Below are positions 49,734 through 62,600 of a stretch of 64,000 bases of DNA, piece after piece. Where the stretch lies: the NCBI GenBank assembly GCA_026686845.1, contig JAIVEN010000002.1:20496001-20560000 (forward strand), given 5' to 3'. The position numbers were made by a program, and so were the translations under genes. The stretch comes from Adenanthera pavonina. Taxonomy: Eukaryota; Streptophyta; Magnoliopsida; Fabales; Fabaceae. Position 1 is the stretch's first letter; every line of letters begins with the position of its first letter. The notes beneath the pieces are model-generated. The model had not been told where the DNA came from. It searched no databases and saw only the letters and a list, made by a program, of their open reading frames with translations.

Positions 49734-51043
49734 TAAATTTGTCTGAAATTTTAAATTTTTTTTAACATTATTCTTATTAAATTAAGGAGGTTAATAGTAA
49801 GGGTATTTAAAATTGAATTAAACCAATCACATAGAACCAAACTAATATAAAATGATCAAAATCGATTAATATTAAGATGTAATTTGGTTTTTAAAATACA
49901 AAAAATTAAGCGGTTTGATTTAGTTCAGTTTTGAGCCTTCAACATTTAAACCAAACCAAATCAAATTTGATATATATTATTTTATTAATTATTTTTTATA
50001 TGATATGGATATTTTATTTTAGATATAAAAATGTTATATTTAAAAATACCAAATTCTTTATTTTAAAAATTTATCCTTATTTTAAATTAATTTTATTTTA
50101 AAAAATAAACGAGGTATAAACATAAGCTAGAATTTCCATACAAATTAAAATAAAAAAATTATAATAAAAGATCTAGCTATATAAATGTTTACAAAAATAA
50201 TCATTAACATATGAATGCCATTTTTATTTTTAACATAAAGTTAGAATATAGAAACACTATTTAACGTTTTAAACAAATTGTTCAAGATTAGAAATCATAA
50301 AGCTGCATGTAAAGATTTAAAGAAAAATTATTAATAATATAAAAATATTTCATTTAAAGTTGATCCAAACTAATTCAAATCAAACTAAATTAATGTCTTA
50401 ATAAAATTAAATAGGTCCCAATTTTATGAAAACTAACTTCAGTTGGTTTGGTACACCTTTGAAGACCCTTAGTTAATGGAGAGTTAACGCTTTAGGGGAT
50501 TTAAGAAATATCAATACAAGGACCAGTGACAAATATAGGAAAAAAAAACTTGTGTGGGGAACTAAATTTTCTTTTCTTGTCAACTATTGGGGGTCCAAAA
50601 ATTCATCATTCTTTTTTTTTTTTAACATCAAATTTCAAAATTTTCCTTTAATATATTAAAGGATAGAAAAATTGTGGTTTGGGGTTAAGGGTCAACACAC
50701 CCTTGGCCCCCCATAGTCTGTCCCTCTCAATAAAAGTGTTTAGAAAAAAATAATTAATGCTTTTGATAACTTGTATATATGCTTATAATAAGAACTTGTG
50801 GGTTGCTAAAAAATATACAAAAAGAACTTAAGGGAGTATATTATATAAAATTATTGCGATCTTTTGTATGTGTTCTTTTTTTTTTTCTTATTTTTAAGTT
50901 TCAATTCATGAGTAATCTTTTTTTAGGGTCAAATTAACGAGTATCATTCAAACTTAATAAAATCAAATGGATTTAAAGAATAATTAATTAAGCAAATAGA
51001 GAAACTTCAAAAATCTAAAAATTAAAATGAAGTAAAGTACAAG
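49734..51043. other. AT-rich intergenic DNA
   Basis: No gene is seen. The segment 50525-50735 is the second copy of the dispersed repeat described at 22.9 kb. The last three bases, AAG, are the target duplication of the adjacent CACTA element. Confidence 0.4.
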
Positions 51044-53580
51044 CATTACAAAAAATTTGACTTTCGATGAGGACAAAAGTCATTGTTGAAAGTCAAAATG
51101 TTGTTGCAAAAAACTTTCAGCGACGACTCTTTTGTCATTGCCATGTTGTTGTCATAAGTCTTGTCACTAAAAGTTGGTGACGATAAAAAATGTCACCGCC
51201 AAAAATAAACATTTGGCTGCAAAAATAGTTATCGCTAAAAATGTAAATTATCATCACTGAAAGTTGTCATTTGGTGACGACACAATTATCGTTGCTAAAA
51301 GTTGACATTTGGTGACAACATTTGGTCGCCACCACATCATCATCGGGACACGCCACATCAATGCCATGTCACCTACAACCCACCACCACATCACTCCAAT
51401 CCCACACCACGTCACCGCTACGTCATTAGAGGTGCCACATCATATAATGATTTCAAATGTCTTCACCTTGATTTTGAACCCACGACGTCTTACTCTCAAA
51501 GTCTTTATGTTTAGTCTTTTGCCAGTTGAGCTGGAATATATCTGCAATTTTGATATGAAATATTAAATATATATTATTTATCTACACACTAATACACACA
51601 TATATTTATAAATCAATATATTATTAAAAAATACACATATATTTTATTTTGAGTTATTTATTTCATAAAATATTTTATTTATATGTATATATATATATAT
51701 TTATATTTATATTATAATTTTTTATTTTTAAATCTTAAATAATTTTTCTATAAATATATTTGCTTTTCTTTGAAAAAAAATTATTTTCCTTAGCTGAATT
51801 TTAAAATTGATTTTTATTTTTAAATAAAAAAATTATATATAATATCTATAACCCATATGTATTAATATTATATTATTTTATGTTATTTTTTCACATAGTC
51901 ATATCATATAATATATATCATATATTATATTATTTAATAAATTATATTATATATATGCTTAATATATAATAGAAGTGGGAAGGGATTCAGTAGGAGCAAG
52001 TTTTATGTCAACTCGTGTTTTAACTCAAAGTTTTGGTCGAGTATTATATATATTTATTTTTTAATTTTTGAAAAGAAAATTAGAAAATTGAACTTCTACT
52101 ATTATGGTATTTCCAACAAAATATGTTTAATACTTTATTAAACAACATATAAATATAAAAAATTTTAAAAAAAATCCTTAGGTTGGGTCAGACCAAGTGA
52201 TCTAAGACGGTTGCTTGAAACCTGGTTTAACCTGATCAAATGACTCTGCCTGATGCTCAAGTTTTGGTTTCTTGCTAAAATGACCGGATTTATTTTTAGT
52301 TGGGTTGCTTCGGGCTAGACTAGATTAATCGGGTTTGGATTTGAGTTTTTTTCTCTACCCTTATATATTATATATAATATAATAGTAATTTAGAAAAAAA
52401 TCATTATTACAAACATTGTAATTTTAATTATCATAGAATTTAAAAGAAAATGTAATAAATTCAATAATTGGGAGAATAAAGAAGATTAAAAAGATTGAGA
52501 TAGTGAGAAAGAGAATTCACTGATACTTGTTTTTATTTAGGAAAGTAGATTAACAATCCATAAGTATTTTTCCTCTATGTAACATTGCTTTATTAGACTT
52601 TTACATAATGTGAAAATATCTACACTACCAACATCCATAGGAGTTTGGGCTAAAAGTTTTAACCATAGCATGACTGATTATTCTTTTAGATATATTAACT
52701 TCTGATTATTGTTTTGGTATGTTACTGCTTCATCAATTATTACTAGTAATAAATAACATTAATATTAATTTATATGTTAAATATATTAGTAATTAATTAC
52801 TTAGCCTAATAAGAATTCCTCCAAATATAGGATTGATCTTAATAGATAATTAGATATTAGCTTGTCCTCCTAATTATCTTTTATTAATTAAAAATTAATC
52901 CCATTATTAATTAAAAAAATTATCCTAATAAGAATAACATATTTCATTATTTAAGATAAAGAAAAAGTAAAGATAAATGTGAAATAGATTCAATGCTTCA
53001 ACTAATCAAGTCTTTAATTTCAAGCAGAAACAAAGTATTTTCAAAATTTTTAAAATAATTCAAATGAACTTGGTACAAAAAAATTAATTCAAATTAAAGA
53101 AAATAGCAAAATACTTTGACTTTAACAAAAAATATTAGATAATCTTTATAATATAAAATATATGTAGAATATCTTATTTTTTATTATAAATTATATCAAC
53201 ATAATACAATTATTATTTCAATATGTTATTTATTAATTTTCAAAGTAAAAATAATAAAAATTAAAAAAAAATAGCTTTGACGATGACATAGTTGTCGCTG
53301 AAAGTATGATTTTTAGCGACGACAAAAAAGTCATCACTGAAAGTATAACTTTTGGCAATGACATAAAAATGTTGAAACTGAAAGTCAAATTTATGATGAT
53401 GACTTTCTTTTGTTGTTGCCGAAAGTATGAATTTTGGCGACGACTTCTTATGTTGTTGCCAAAAGTCATACTTTCGATAACTAACTTTTTTGTCATTACC
53501 GAAAGTCATATTTTGAGCGATGACTTTTTTTTTTTTTACCGTTGAAATTCATCGCTGAAAGTCTTTTTTCTTTTGTAGTA
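51044..53580. mobile_element. Non-autonomous CACTA (En/Spm) element
   Basis: The 2537-bp unit starts CATTACAAAAAATTTGACTT and ends AAAGTCTTTTTTCTTTTGTAG(TA). Reversed, the right end reads TACTACAAAAGAAAAAAGAC, close to the CACTACAAAAA ends of plant CACTA elements. A 3-bp repeat AAG flanks both ends, as expected for the superfamily. Both subterminal zones (about 51056-51320 and 53275-53570) are arrays of short motifs such as GACGACA, TTTCAGCGACGAC and GTCATCACTGAAAGT in both orientations, which are typical transposase-binding repeats. No transposase is seen in the AT-rich centre. Confidence 0.8.
51470..51533 (-). promoter_or_regulatory. tRNA-like A and B box pair inside the CACTA element
   Basis: On the minus strand CAGCTCAACTGG (51522-51533) resembles the A box of tRNA genes and GGTTCAAAATC (51470-51480) the B box. 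They are about 41 bp apart, within the range found in tRNA genes and tRNA-derived SINEs. The intervening sequence does not fold into a proper tRNA that I can draw, so a decayed SINE head is a possibility. Confidence 0.35.
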
Positions 53581-53583
53581 AAG

Positions 53584-56149
53584 TAATTACTAAATTGTAA
53601 CCAGAGGCCAAGTTGAGCATGAAACTATGAGCTCATTAGGACACATGAAATAGTTAACGTCCATGAAATAGATAGAGCAGAGAATTGACGATGAGATTAG
53701 AGCATAATCAATCACATAAGCGGATAGGTACTCAGAGTGATCGTGAGAGCTGCAACCTCAGAAATGGTTTGCCAACGTTGACTTATGAGACCCTAATTAT
53801 GTATGACTCATTAAGAGATAAAACTTGACTTACTCCTAATTAATTAGTTAGACTACTCCTTAATTGATAAGTACTTACTACTTACCCTTTTCCATAATCA
53901 AAACAAAGGAGCTTTCTAAGAGTCATTGTCATTAACATTTGTATTTGGAATAATTTCATCATCATAAATTTTAATACCACTTTGTGATCCTCTTCTTGAC
54001 CTGTATATATCTTCGAAATTTCTGTGAATAATTCTTTTTTATAGAAATAGAAAAAGACAAATACAATTATGTTCAAAAAAGAAAAAGATAAATATAATAT
54101 GTGAAATAAAAAAAAAGAATGTGAGTGTATGCACTTTTTTTTCTTATTACGACAAGAGGGTTTAAATCTTGACTGTTAGTTACATTTCACCTCACCCCGT
54201 AGTTTATAGGAAAAATTAATTGGAAAGATCATGCAAATAACTTATTTACGATGATGAACTTCTCTCATGAAATGATGTGGGATCTGTAGGAATAACGCAA
54301 AATAGTTAGAAAATGGTCCTCTCTCTAAATAAGTTGGTTGTATGGTACTTCTAGTTAATTTTCCTTTGTTTATATCCCATCCTATGTATATACTACATCA
54401 CATTTCAATTTTATATAAAAAAATTATGCTAAAAAATTTTAAAGGATCAGATTTATCAAACAAAATTAAAAAGGATGAGAACTCTTCCATATTTATTACT
54501 TGTTATTTGTTTGAACTAGATATATATATATATATATATTTTTTTTAAATGTATCGCATAAACTTAGAGGTAAACTACACTATTCATATTTCATAAATAT
54601 TGATATTTATAATAAATTTTATATTTTATATTGAATATTGATAATCCAATAAGGCCCTACCTACCTTATGTATGAGTTCTTTTATGGTGCAACTGCATTT
54701 TATATCGTCCTCATTCCTCACGTGAAATTTAACTACAAAAGTAAGTTTTAAAATATAATAAATTTATTAAATTTGAATAAAAATTATTGGAAGTATTTAA
54801 AAATCCCTAATAGGATTAATGGCAAGGGATTGTATAATATTAAAAGTGATAAAAATTGACTTATTATAATTTGGTGTTTAGATCTGTAAGAATTTTTTTT
54901 TTGTTCATAAAAAAAAACAAAGAAAAAGTTTATTTTTATTATTTAAACCGATTTCAATTTAACGCTTTTATTTTCGTATAAAGTTCAGGAAAATATTTTG
55001 TTATGTTTTGAAACGGGTCTATTAATTTTATAGTAAAAAATTATTTATGAAAGTTGTTGTGTGTCTTTGGTTTATTAAAATAATGTCCCTCTATCTTCTT
55101 CCTCTTCTTCTTCCTTTTTTGTTTTTTTGGTAAAGATCTCTCTATCTAATTTGATTGAGAGGAACAATTAGTGGGCCAGAAGATCCTAGTTGTGCACCTT
55201 CAAGGCTGGGCCTATATGGCGTTAAGAAGATGCTTTCCTAATGGGCTAGCCCATAGAAAATCCAACAATGATAGGAAACATGGAAAATTATAGTGTGGAG
55301 AAAAAAAAAAGAATATAGGGAGGAAGAATTGATTCTGTTAACAGTGGAATGGAAAATAAATACCAAAATAGAATGACAGAATTGATTTGTAAATAATGAA
55401 ATGACCATTGTACCCCTACTTCAAAAAGTTTTAGAGGATTTTTTCTGACATAATACCCAGTGGAGCTAACGTGGATAGTGAATATGAGGTGGGATAAGAG
55501 TACTGTTTAAACTTCAAATCCAAAAAAGGAGCTGAATTGGTTAGATTTGATAAATTTAGGTTAAAAAAAATCTTGTTAACCAATGATAAATTTAGATTAA
55601 TACTGAGTATTTTATTCTAATTTTTAAAATTAGACTAAAGTGTAATGATTCTTTTATATATATATTTTTAAAAACAAATCCACGCAACAATGATTGATAT
55701 CAATTATTCTTATTTTTATGATGAAATTTTAAAAGTCAATGTACATCTAAAATAAGTGTATTTAATACAGTAAATACAGGCATTTAATTAATATCCAAAA
55801 ACAACTAATATAAAAGATGATGAGATTTTTTTTGGCAACAAAAGATTATGAGATATATATTCACGTTCTAAGTGATCAGGATAATTTCATAAAATATATA
55901 TGGAATTCCACCAAATTAATTGCATCTTCAACTTTACTAAAAGTATTTGATAGGAACTTCTGCGCTAAGGCAGTATTGGGATGATCAGAAAAGACTATTC
56001 CATGATGGCATGATCATTTTGCTAAAGGTGAAAAAAAAAAGTAAAAATGAAATTTTTTGTGAGATAATTCAATTCAAATGCCGTCAAAAGTCAATAGAAG
56101 TATCAGAATGGCTAAACTGGTTTTTTTTTTAAATTATCAAACTTTATAT

Positions 56150-56180
<31 letters not shown>

Positions 56181-59036
56181 CTAAAGTTCATGAGTTTTGG
56201 ATAGCTTTTATAGGTTGTTGCTCTGTCCAATTTATTTTATTGCATTCCGAAGTGTATAGATACATATAGACTAAATCTAATGATATAAATATAATTATTA
56301 ATCAAACTAAATCTGAAAGCATTAAATAATATTTTATAATTTTTTAAGAAAATAATGTTAATTATAGTTGAGCGCAGCCCTATGTACAGTGAATCGAATC
56401 GGACAAGATGCCATGTGCGCGTGCGCCCATTAACTTTCAAAAATTTTGAGCCACTGTGGGTCTCACAAGTAACTATACCAAAGAATGAAGTTTCTGCGAA
56501 ATATATATATGTCCGCGAGGTAACCTTTTTTCTGTTTTTTTTTTTAAAATAGCCTTCAATTTTTTATTTCAAATAAATTAATATTTTAAAAATTAATTTT
56601 TTTTCCTGAAATTATATTTTTAGATGACTGAATTAAAAGAGTATTTTTTGAAAATTAAATTATTAATTTAATCTATTAATAGCATTCACTTGCACAAAAG
56701 GGGCACACAATGAGACATGCTTTTATTGCCTTTTGTACTAGTACCGCTTTTGAGCTTATGTGTCGATTAAAAACCCTGTTTGTAGTCAAGGCGATATATT
56801 AAAGTTGTGCTAACGCATGGATGAAAAAACTTATTTTCATAATTTCTATGTTTTAAAAAAATTAATTTTTAACTATTTAATTGGGGCTACCTTTAATGTT
56901 AAAAAAAATGGTCCTATCTGTTGGCAAAAATATAAAGGTCGTCCTAACTCTTTTGGGCCACTCTTTGCGCCTTTATAATATCTTTTCTATAGTTTGCCTT
57001 TTTAATGAATTTCTACCCTTCCATTAAAAAAAAAATCATCCCAACCCTAAACAAAAGCCACCAATGAAAAACCTGAGACGTGCATAAAAAATATACTTCA
57101 TTTAATTTCAAACATAAGAAAAAATTAGAAGAAATAAATCGGACAGAGCAATTAAGGACAACTTGGGAAAAAATATATTTTTCTAAGGCTAACTCACTTT
57201 ATTGATATATGTAAAGTAATTTTTTTTCCCGATATTTGAAAATGAAGGGATGCCTTATATTATGGAGGGATTAAGAGATACTATATGATTATTTTGGTAC
57301 AAGTGTATGGTATCTGGTACTATTATATCAAGAGTAAGTATAAACCAACACAACTTGGTCATATGGAGAGGCGTAAGGAAGCCTCATGACTTAATTAACA
57401 ATGCCTCTTTACATTTCAAAATATTGGAGATATAAGAAATTTGTCTGGTGTATTTAGTAATTTTTTTAAAAAAATCTTATAAATAAGATGGTATTTTTTC
57501 AAAAATTAATTATAAAATACCCCAATTTTATATATGATTTAATTCGGTCTCACTTCAAACAAGTTTTAAAGCTTTCACTGTTTACTACTCCTACTTAAAA
57601 TAAGTTTATTTTTTTTATTTAAGCTTTAAAATTAATATCCAGATATATGGTTATTCTTCTAAAACCATCAAGTCAATAGAAAGAGTGGGGTCAGAAAATA
57701 ATTTAAAAAGATATTTAATTTTAGTTCACACACGAATTAATTTAAGATATAGCTTTTTCATACCATCAACTGTACAAAATGTCATCTATATGTCACGGTG
57801 TGAGTGAACACACAGTACATTAATTGAAGAGACATTAAAAGGTGCGCAAAATAGTTCGACCTACTTGGCTAATTCAGGAGCCATAGAAGGCACACGCACA
57901 CACAGACACAGACATGTGTCAGTCGCTTTGGGAGTGAGTCTGTGGAATTGGGGTGGCCGGTATGCCAATTGCGGCGCCGAAGTGTTTTCGTTAGATATCG
58001 AATTTGTGAATGAATACTCAGATGGATGTGACGCTCATAAAAATGACAATACTTTGGTATGAGTCATCGCAACCTATTTGCAGACATGACATAAATACCA
58101 TTGGCTCTTGGATCATCATACTCAATTTCTTTCATATGAGCTGGATTCTCCCATTTGAGTTTTGCCTTTGGAGTCACAAGCCCACATCATTAGCCCCACC
58201 CTTAAATTGAATTCCAGAACCAACCAACCAACCAAATGGATGTGACGCTCACAATACTTTGAGATATGAGTCAACGCAACCTATTTACAGACAAAATTCC
58301 GGCATTTTCAATTAGGAGCTGAGAGGATGCATTTGGGGAATAATATATGAAATATATACTTTTTTGTTTATGGAAAAGGACCCAATTTGTTTTTATTATT
58401 TGTTTGAAGGTACTTTTCTTCCTAATTAATGTGATCAAACTGGAGCAAAACCAAATTATGTACAAATAATAGAGCAGGTCCAGTGGACCGACGGCCGGTG
58501 AATGATGGGGCGGCTCAATTATGTGAGCTAAGCATAATTTTGAGGAAAATCTCACTTGTTTGATTATGACTAATGATACAATTTATCTTAAATTGTATAT
58601 TGATACTTATGTTTTTATTTTGTATATATCTATTTTGCTTCGATGATTGGATATCTTTTAATTTTGGCCGCGTGATCTGGGAAGACATGAACCTGTCTCA
58701 GGAATTTTCAACGAACTTTCTCTCAGCCGCAAAATAGTCGTCGAGTCCACACTTGAGTGGGTCCTTCCTGCAGGTTTCTCTTTACAGAAATCCATGGTAG
58801 CTTGTTCTTTCAGTTAAATTAACCTTCATATTTCAGAGTAAAAGTTATTATTTGGTGCTTCCTGGTCCCAAGTCCAGAGTACGTCTTCGTCAAAGTAAAC
58901 AGTTAGAGAACGTAAAACACAAGGCAATGTACTTATTTATTTATTTCTCTGAGAGCACAAGTTGAAAGAGGGAAGGCGCTTTTGATTCTCAACGAGCTCG
59001 AGATTTTAGAATCTATCTTGCACTTTTAGCTCACAT
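53584..59036. other. AT-rich intergenic DNA upstream of the terpene synthase
   Basis: No gene is supported. A TA microsatellite lies at 56154-56180. A segment at 56850-56910 resembles 14128-14190. A possible decayed MITE lies at about 57080-57270. From about 57,840 the composition becomes more mixed. A diverged direct repeat (58021-58088 and 58236-58294) lies in that section. Confidence 0.4.
58021..58294 (+). repeat. Diverged direct repeat pair upstream of the terpene synthase
   Basis: ATGGATGTGACGCTCA, CAATACTTTG, ATATGAGTCA-like and CGCAACCTATTTxCAGACA blocks occur in the same order at 58021-58088 and 58236-58294. The second copy lacks about 9 bp present in the first (TAAAAATGA). They are separated by about 150 bp of unrelated sequence. 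Confidence 0.7.
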
Positions 59037-59039
59037 TAA

Positions 59040-59341
59040 CCCTGTATTTAGTTGGAGGGATTTGGAGGATATGGAAAGGAAAATTATAATTTTATCTCAT
59101 TTAGTTTAATAAGTAGGAGAGAAGGGAAAAAATTGAAATTTTTCCACATTTAATTTAATAAATAGGAGGGGAGGAGAGGGAAAATTAGGAAAAATTTTAA
59201 TAAATTTTCCCTCCCATCCCCTCCTACACCTCCCCTCCTTAGGGAAGATCCATTCTTTTCTATTTATTGAAACAAATAAGGAAAAATCTGAATTTTTTCT
59301 CCTCTCCTTTTCTCTCCAAATCCTTTTAACCAAACACAGCA
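59040..59341. repeat. Harbinger/Tourist-like MITE near the terpene synthase promoter
   Basis: The 302-bp unit has inverted ends, CCCTGTATTTAGTTGGAGGG on the left and, reversed from the right, TGCTGTGTTTGGTTAAAAGG. The flanks carry TAA at 59037-59039 and 59342-59344. A 3-bp TAA/TTA target is typical of PIF/Harbinger elements. The interior contains GGGAGGGGAGGAGAGG and its approximate complement CCCTCCCATCCCCTCC, so it can fold into a hairpin. It ends about 265 bp before the TATA box of the next gene. Confidence 0.65.
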
Positions 59342-59606
59342 TAAGGGTCTTGAGACTTTGAGCCTTGGAGTGGGGCCAGCTACCAGACTGCTAGTAGTTA
59401 TTGGCTGAAACTTGTGTTTAGGATCTACTAGGGTTGAGGGGTTTTCTGACCATCGCTTGCTATCAAGTAGGAATCTAGTAATAAGGAGTGATTTGAATCT
59501 ATAACTTAAAAGGTCGCAAAATTGTCCCTCTCACCATTTATGTCATCCTGCATTGGCATGAGGCCATGTATATATACAGACAAAACATAAGGTCCATGCG
59601 GAGCAC

Positions 59607-59614
59607 TATAAATA
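59607..59614 (+). promoter_or_regulatory. TATA box of the terpene synthase gene
   Basis: TATAAATA is a near-consensus plant TATA box 89 bp upstream of the start codon at 59696, implying a leader of about 55-60 nt. A weaker TATATATA lies at about 59568-59575. Confidence 0.65.
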
Positions 59615-59695
59615 CTGTAGCTTGCCTGACAAAGTTAACAACGAAGCACCTCAAATCCAATTTGCTTTCTTCCAATATCTTACTGATTTCAAATA

Positions 59696-62600
59696 ATGGA
59701 TTCCACTTTCTCTTCCATTAAAGGCAGAGTCCAAAAGATTAAGGAAATGATGTTCTCGCCAAACGTTGATCCCTATTCTTTTGTGTCTCCTTCTGCCTAT
59801 AACACTGCATGGTTGGCTATGATCCCTGATGATTCTTCTTCTTCAGAATTAGCTAATAATAATGGGCAGCCCATGTTCGGGAATTGCTTGAACTGGCTGC
59901 TAAACAATCAGAAAGAAGACGGGTCTTGGGGAGAGTGCGACGCACTCGGCAACCCCACCATTGAGGCCCTTCCTGCAACTCTTGCTTCCATTGTTGCCCT
60001 CAAAAAGTGGGACACTGGCCCACTTAATGTAGTGAGAGGTACAACAAGCACTTGGTAGATCAATAGTTTTTACTCTTTTTTTTTCCCTGTACATACTTTT
60101 GTCGAACTTTGAGTTACATACAAAAAATCTGTGACCAAAATTTGAAACCCCTCTTCAATTTTCATATTTGTGCTGATAACCATATTGTTGCGAATTATTT
60201 TGTTTGTTTACTAACAGATCAATATGCGTGTCAAGAGATTTATCTGTTCCAGTACATACGTGACCTAAAGTTTACGTGGGTCATTCCCTTTGTTATATCT
60301 TTTATAAAATACCTACTGGAATTCTGATATAGAATCTTAATTAAACATAATATTGTCTTATACTTTAATACATGCAATGGCTTCTGGGATTAATTTTCAG
60401 GATTATCATTTATTAAAGCAAATGCTGAGAAGCTGCTCAAGGATGTGAAACACCATTGTCCCCCATGGTTAGCCCTTGTTCTACCTGCCATGGGTGAACT
60501 TGCAGAGGCAAATGGATTACAAGTTGTCTTTCCAGACGCAGTGAAGGAGACACTGTCGTATATATTTAGCTGTCGCGAAGAGTTTCTTAACAAGTATTTA
60601 TTCTCGTAAATGTTTTCCTACACACATAGACATATATATATATATTCCTTTTTATGAGTTTTAATTCACTAATCAATCTTAATTATATTTAACGAAAATG
60701 TAGGGAGAGATCACTTGTGGGACAGCATTGTTATCCTCCATTGTTATCATATCTTGAAGCTTTGCCTGGATCATTTGCGATAAGCAGAGAAGATATATCC
60801 AGCAATTTGAGTGGTGATGGCTCCTTATTCCAATCACCCTCTGCTACAGCAAAAGCATATATGGTTACTGGAAAGCAAGAATGCCTTGCATATTTACATT
60901 CTTTAGCTCAAAGATGCCCCAGTGGAGGTTCGCTGCTTATTATTTATATATTTATCTATTTTTTACGTGAAAGTTTTTTAATTTACCAAACCAGCGTGCT
61001 AATATTTTTTTAATCTTAAATTGCGATTAAATTGGTACAGTCCCACAAACATATCCCATGGATGAGGACCTTGTAAAGCTGAGGATGGTGAATCAATTGG
61101 AAAATTTAGGGTTGGCTCAGTATTTTGAAGTGGAGATTGAAGAGACTTTGGCACAAATTTACGGGTAAAAATCCCATCCCGAAGAGTATTATTTTTATAC
61201 TTATTTTGTTCTATTTCATGTGGCTTTCTTTTTAATAAATATATGTTTCAATAAAAATTCTTTGAGGATCTTAGTTATACTTGTCTTTGTTATAAATTCC
61301 TTTGAATAATTTTCAAATTTAGAAGCATAAATATTTTCAAATTAAAAATTATCAACTATTTTTTTTTCAATTTTTTCACTTTTTCTCTTCCTCAAGAAAC
61401 ACAAGCTAAACAAATAGAATTAGACTCAAATGATAATTGGACTTGTAAAAAAAAGAGAGTCAAATCCAGTTACGTTAGAGGGAAGTAATGGTAAATACAA
61501 ATCCCATGTTTAAAAGTGACAAGAAAAATATAAAAGCTCCATAGAAGCTTGTCGTAATTTCTTTGGGGATATCAGCAAGTACAAACATGAGTACATCACA
61601 CTTAACGGGATTTGATGTATGAGATTACAAGAGTATAATCGCGCAAAATTTGACTTTTCAGCCATTATGCTAAATTTTATATTTGTTAAGAAATTTTGTT
61701 CAGTTTTATTCAAATGTGTGCACGCACGTACTTGTGTGTGTATACACGTGTGTGATGAGTACTTGAAATTTAAAATCTTAAATTTTGCCCAGTCAACATA
61801 AATGAGCATATTTTTGCGAAGGACGAGAGAACCAGTCAAAAATTAAAATCTGCGTCGTAAAATACTAGTAAGCTTAAGATTTGATGTGATAACAGGAATT
61901 ACATAGATCGAAAATCGTGGGTGAAACCTTCCAATATGATTGCATCCCAGCTTCACAAAGACTCTCTGGCATTTCAGCTTCTGCGGATGCATGGATACGA
62001 AGTATCGCCAGGTATGTCATTATATATAATAGCTTTGATATATGATTAATTATACAGACTAATTATATATAATTACATATTGATTAATATATATAATTTA
62101 CATCTAATGACAGCAGTAAGCTTTTGCTGGTTTTTACATGACAAAGAGATCCGAGGTCAAGTGGAGAAACATCCTGACTATTTCGCAAGTGCAATGATTA
62201 GTGTGTATAGAGCCACCAGCTTCATGTTTTGTGGAGAATATGAACTTGAGGAAGCACGGTCCTTTACGAGGAAACATCTTCAGGAAATGACATCTGCGGA
62301 AAATAGAGCCTACCAACCACAGGTCAAACTCTCCGTGTTTCCATAGATAAAAGGGATGTCAACGTTATTTTGACCAACAAAAAGCATTAAAAAGGAATAT
62401 CAACGTTATGATTACATCTCGTACCGTTCCCACTCCCTACTTTACGATTTTGATGCTAATTAAGGAAAGTTTAAGGAATAATTGAGATGCATAATTATGC
62501 TTTTGTTGACTTGTAGATTGAGCATGAGTTGAATCTTCCATGGCTTGCTCGCCTGGATCATTTGGAACATCGAATGTGGATAGAAGAAAATGAAGCAAAC

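Noticed and set aside
51302..51566. Two overlapping open frames rich in His, Pro and Thr
   Set aside because: They lie in the CCACATCA-rich subterminal zone of the CACTA element and reflect its repeat composition.
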